From Mactra quadrangularis (taxonomy: Eukaryota; Mollusca; Bivalvia; Venerida; Mactridae): a DNA stretch of 64,000 bases. The notes beneath the pieces are model-generated. The model made no database searches. It was not told the origin of the DNA and saw only the letters and a program-made list of their open reading frames with translations. Where the stretch lies: NCBI GenBank assembly GCA_025267735.1, contig CM046303.1, forward strand, positions 50,919,403-50,983,402, read 5' to 3'. Of this stretch, positions 62,036 through 64,000 are shown in pieces (position 1 is the first letter of the stretch; each line of letters opens with the position of its first letter). The position numbers and the translations under genes were made by a program.

Positions 62036-63646
62036 CGCTGAAGTTAGCAAAATTTTTTTGCTAGCAAAAGTGGCCACAAAATGTTACTTTTGCTAGCAAT
62101 TTTTTATATAACGAAACGTGAAATAATAATTTAGGCCTAAAACGGCATACATTAACAAGCTATTTAGCATGGCAAGTCCATTTGTCCGGCCGAAGGCCAC
62201 TAGTCGGTATTATATGTTTTGTGTATAAAATCGGCCCATCTGAGTGCTGATTTTATACACAAAACGTAAAGTACCGACATTAAGTGGTCTTTGGCCCAAA
62301 CCCACGGAATTTTCCCAGGGTAGCCGCTATACACACGTGATAGCCTTTGGTCAGACCTCTAGCGTAATATACACCAGTACCCGGCTAAATCGCTTTAACT
62401 CTAGATTCGAGCCCTGAAACATGGCCCATCTGAATGCTGATTTTTCTACACAAAACGTGAAGTACCGACATTTTGTGGTCTCTGGCCCAAGTCCACAGAA
62501 TTTCCCTAGGGTAGCCACTATGCCCACGTAATAGCCCCAGGTCATACCTCTAACGTTGTATACGCAGTACCCGGCCAAATCGTTTAAACACGAGATTCGA
62601 GCCTTGAAACATGGCCCATCTGAGTGGTGATTTAATACACAAAACGTAGGGTACCGACATTTTGTGGTATCTGGCCCAAGTCCACGAAATTTTCCTAGGG
62701 TAGCCACTATGCTCACGTAATAGCCCTAGGTCATACCTCTAAAGTGGTATACGCCAGTACCCGGCCAAATCGTTTAAACACGAGATTCGAGCCTTGAAAC
62801 ATGGCCCATCTGAGTGGTAATTTAATACACAAAACGTAGGGTACCGACATTTTGTGGTCTCTCGCCCAAGTCCACGGAATTTTCCCAGGGTAGCCGATTT
62901 TATACACAAAACGCAAAGTACCGACATTACGTGGTCTTTGGCCCAAGCCCACGGATTTTTCCCAGGGTAGCCATTATGCCCATGTGATAGCCCTATGTCA
63001 GTCCTCTCGCGTGGTATACTCCAGTACCCGGCCAAATAGCTTTAACACGAGATTTGAGCCCTGAGACATATCCCATCTGAGCGCTAATTTTATACTTAAC
63101 TTTAAGTGGTCTTTGGCCCAAGCCCACGGAATTTTCCCAGGGTAGCCACTATGTCCATGATGGTCCTATGTCAGACCCCTCGCGTGGTATACGCCAGTAC
63201 CCGGCTAAATTGCTTAAATTCGAGATTCGAGCCCTGAAACATGGCCCAACTGAGTGCTGATTTATACACAAAACGTAAAGTACCGACATTTTGCGGTCTC
63301 TGGCCCAAGCCCACGGAATTTTCCTAAGATGTCCACTATGCCCACGTGATAGCCCTTTGTCAGACCTCTCGCGTGGTATACGCCAGTACCCGGCCAAATC
63401 GCTTTAACTCGAGATTCGAGACCTGAAACATGGCCCATCTGATTGCTGTTTTTTTACTCAATACACATAATACCGACTTGAGGCCTTAGACCCGACAAAT
63501 GGACTTGCCATGTTTAATAGCTCGTTATTGTATGTCGTTTTAGGCCTAAATTATCATTTCGCTATTCGTTATAGAAACATTTTTGCTAGCAAAAATAGCA
63601 ACTTGTGGCCACTTTAGCTAGCCAAAAAATTCTGCTAACTTCAGCG
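62036..63646. mobile_element. 1.6-kb foldback element with internal 190-bp tandem array
   Basis: Inverted ends of about 151-153 bp (62,036-62,186 and 63,494-63,646), outermost 'cgctgaagttagca' and 'tgctaacttcagcg'. Each contains a 'ttgctagcaa' palindrome. Between them are about 6.5 units with a 190-bp period, each with 'taccgacatt', 'cagtacccggc' and 'gagattcgagcc'. No transposase; - strand frames such as those with AGYWRIPRE are satellite artefacts. Confidence 0.85.
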
Positions 63647-64000
63647 ACGTTATGAGAATAGATTTGTGAAATAATTAAGAAAAACATTATTTTGAACAGC
63701 AGAAGGATGTCTTTCGAACACAAATTTACATCCGAAAAAATGACTACTTTCTACACTCACGATGTTATCATTGTTGATTTTTTTCTTGTACACGTATATG
63801 TAATTATTTCGTACTTATTTTTCTGCTGTTTTGTTTTCTTTCTGTCAACAGAACCAGCAGAAAGATTAATCCTTCTGTGTTTTTATCTTTCTGCCAGCAG
63901 ACACAGCAGAAGGATCGATCCTTCTTCTATGTCAGCTGAGTCTGCCAACTTGTTGTACATACACAGTTATATAATTGAAATATAGGCTTTTATAAAGCCA
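63647..64000. other. Window end with small palindromes
   Basis: No gene seen. Two 18-bp palindromic motifs, agaaagattaatccttct (63,859-63,876, one mismatch) and agaaggatcgatccttct (63,908-63,925, perfect), suggest the end of another repeat running past the window. Confidence 0.4.

Noticed and set aside
62351..63397. Several - strand frames with AGYWRIPRE-like peptides
   Set aside because: They fall inside the 190-bp satellite array. The period is not a multiple of three, so frames shift and end; no domain is seen.

Overview
This window is AT-rich animal nuclear DNA holding two spliced genes that converge tail to tail. The coding exons were rebuilt by hand from splice signals, reading-phase continuity and remembered family motifs; no transcript or database was available. 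The host is probably a mollusc, most likely a bivalve. That is an inference from the low GC, the many tRNA-derived SINE-like and MITE-like repeats, and repeat families of molluscan style (the palindromic 'gggggtat' element and a 'cataactctaaaag' tandem).

Region 1 (1-17,623, + strand) is an unkempt homolog (UNK family; CCCH zinc fingers plus RING). Fifteen exons join in phase to give about 772 residues to the stop. The start codon, the first part of the protein and the first of the usual six CCCH fingers lie left of the window. Two adjacent phase 0-0 exons carry similar peptides and look like an exon duplication.

Region 2 (17,624 to about 31,400) holds the unk 3' UTR and the space between the genes. 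It has no recognisable gene, several MITEs and a striking 27-bp minisatellite (about 25.08-25.85 kb) with higher-order organisation.

Region 3 (about 31,400-60,760, - strand) is a complete folliculin-interacting protein gene (FNIP family). It has 19 coding exons and about 1,092 residues, plus a 93-nt phase-matched cassette or alternative first exon. Its likely 3' UTR occupies about 31.4-37.4 kb. Its introns hold a hAT-type element with a perfect 8-bp target duplication, a 2.2-kb element with long inverted ends, a LINE 3' end, SINEs, a 22-bp tandem array and several hairpin MITEs. TFE/MITF-type E-boxes and CCAAT motifs lie around its start.

Region 4 (about 60,760-64,000) is repeat territory. 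A fragment of non-LTR reverse transcriptase is cut off by a 1.6-kb foldback element with about 151-bp inverted ends and an internal array of 190-bp units.

The two genes are functionally related through published work on other animals. FNIP binds folliculin and feeds into RagC/mTORC1, AMPK and TFE control. Unkempt is an RNA-binding translational regulator linked to insulin/TOR signalling in flies. Whether the adjacency matters is unknown. No CRISPR, operon or bacterial system is present. The most novel material is the repeat architecture and the two exon-level oddities.
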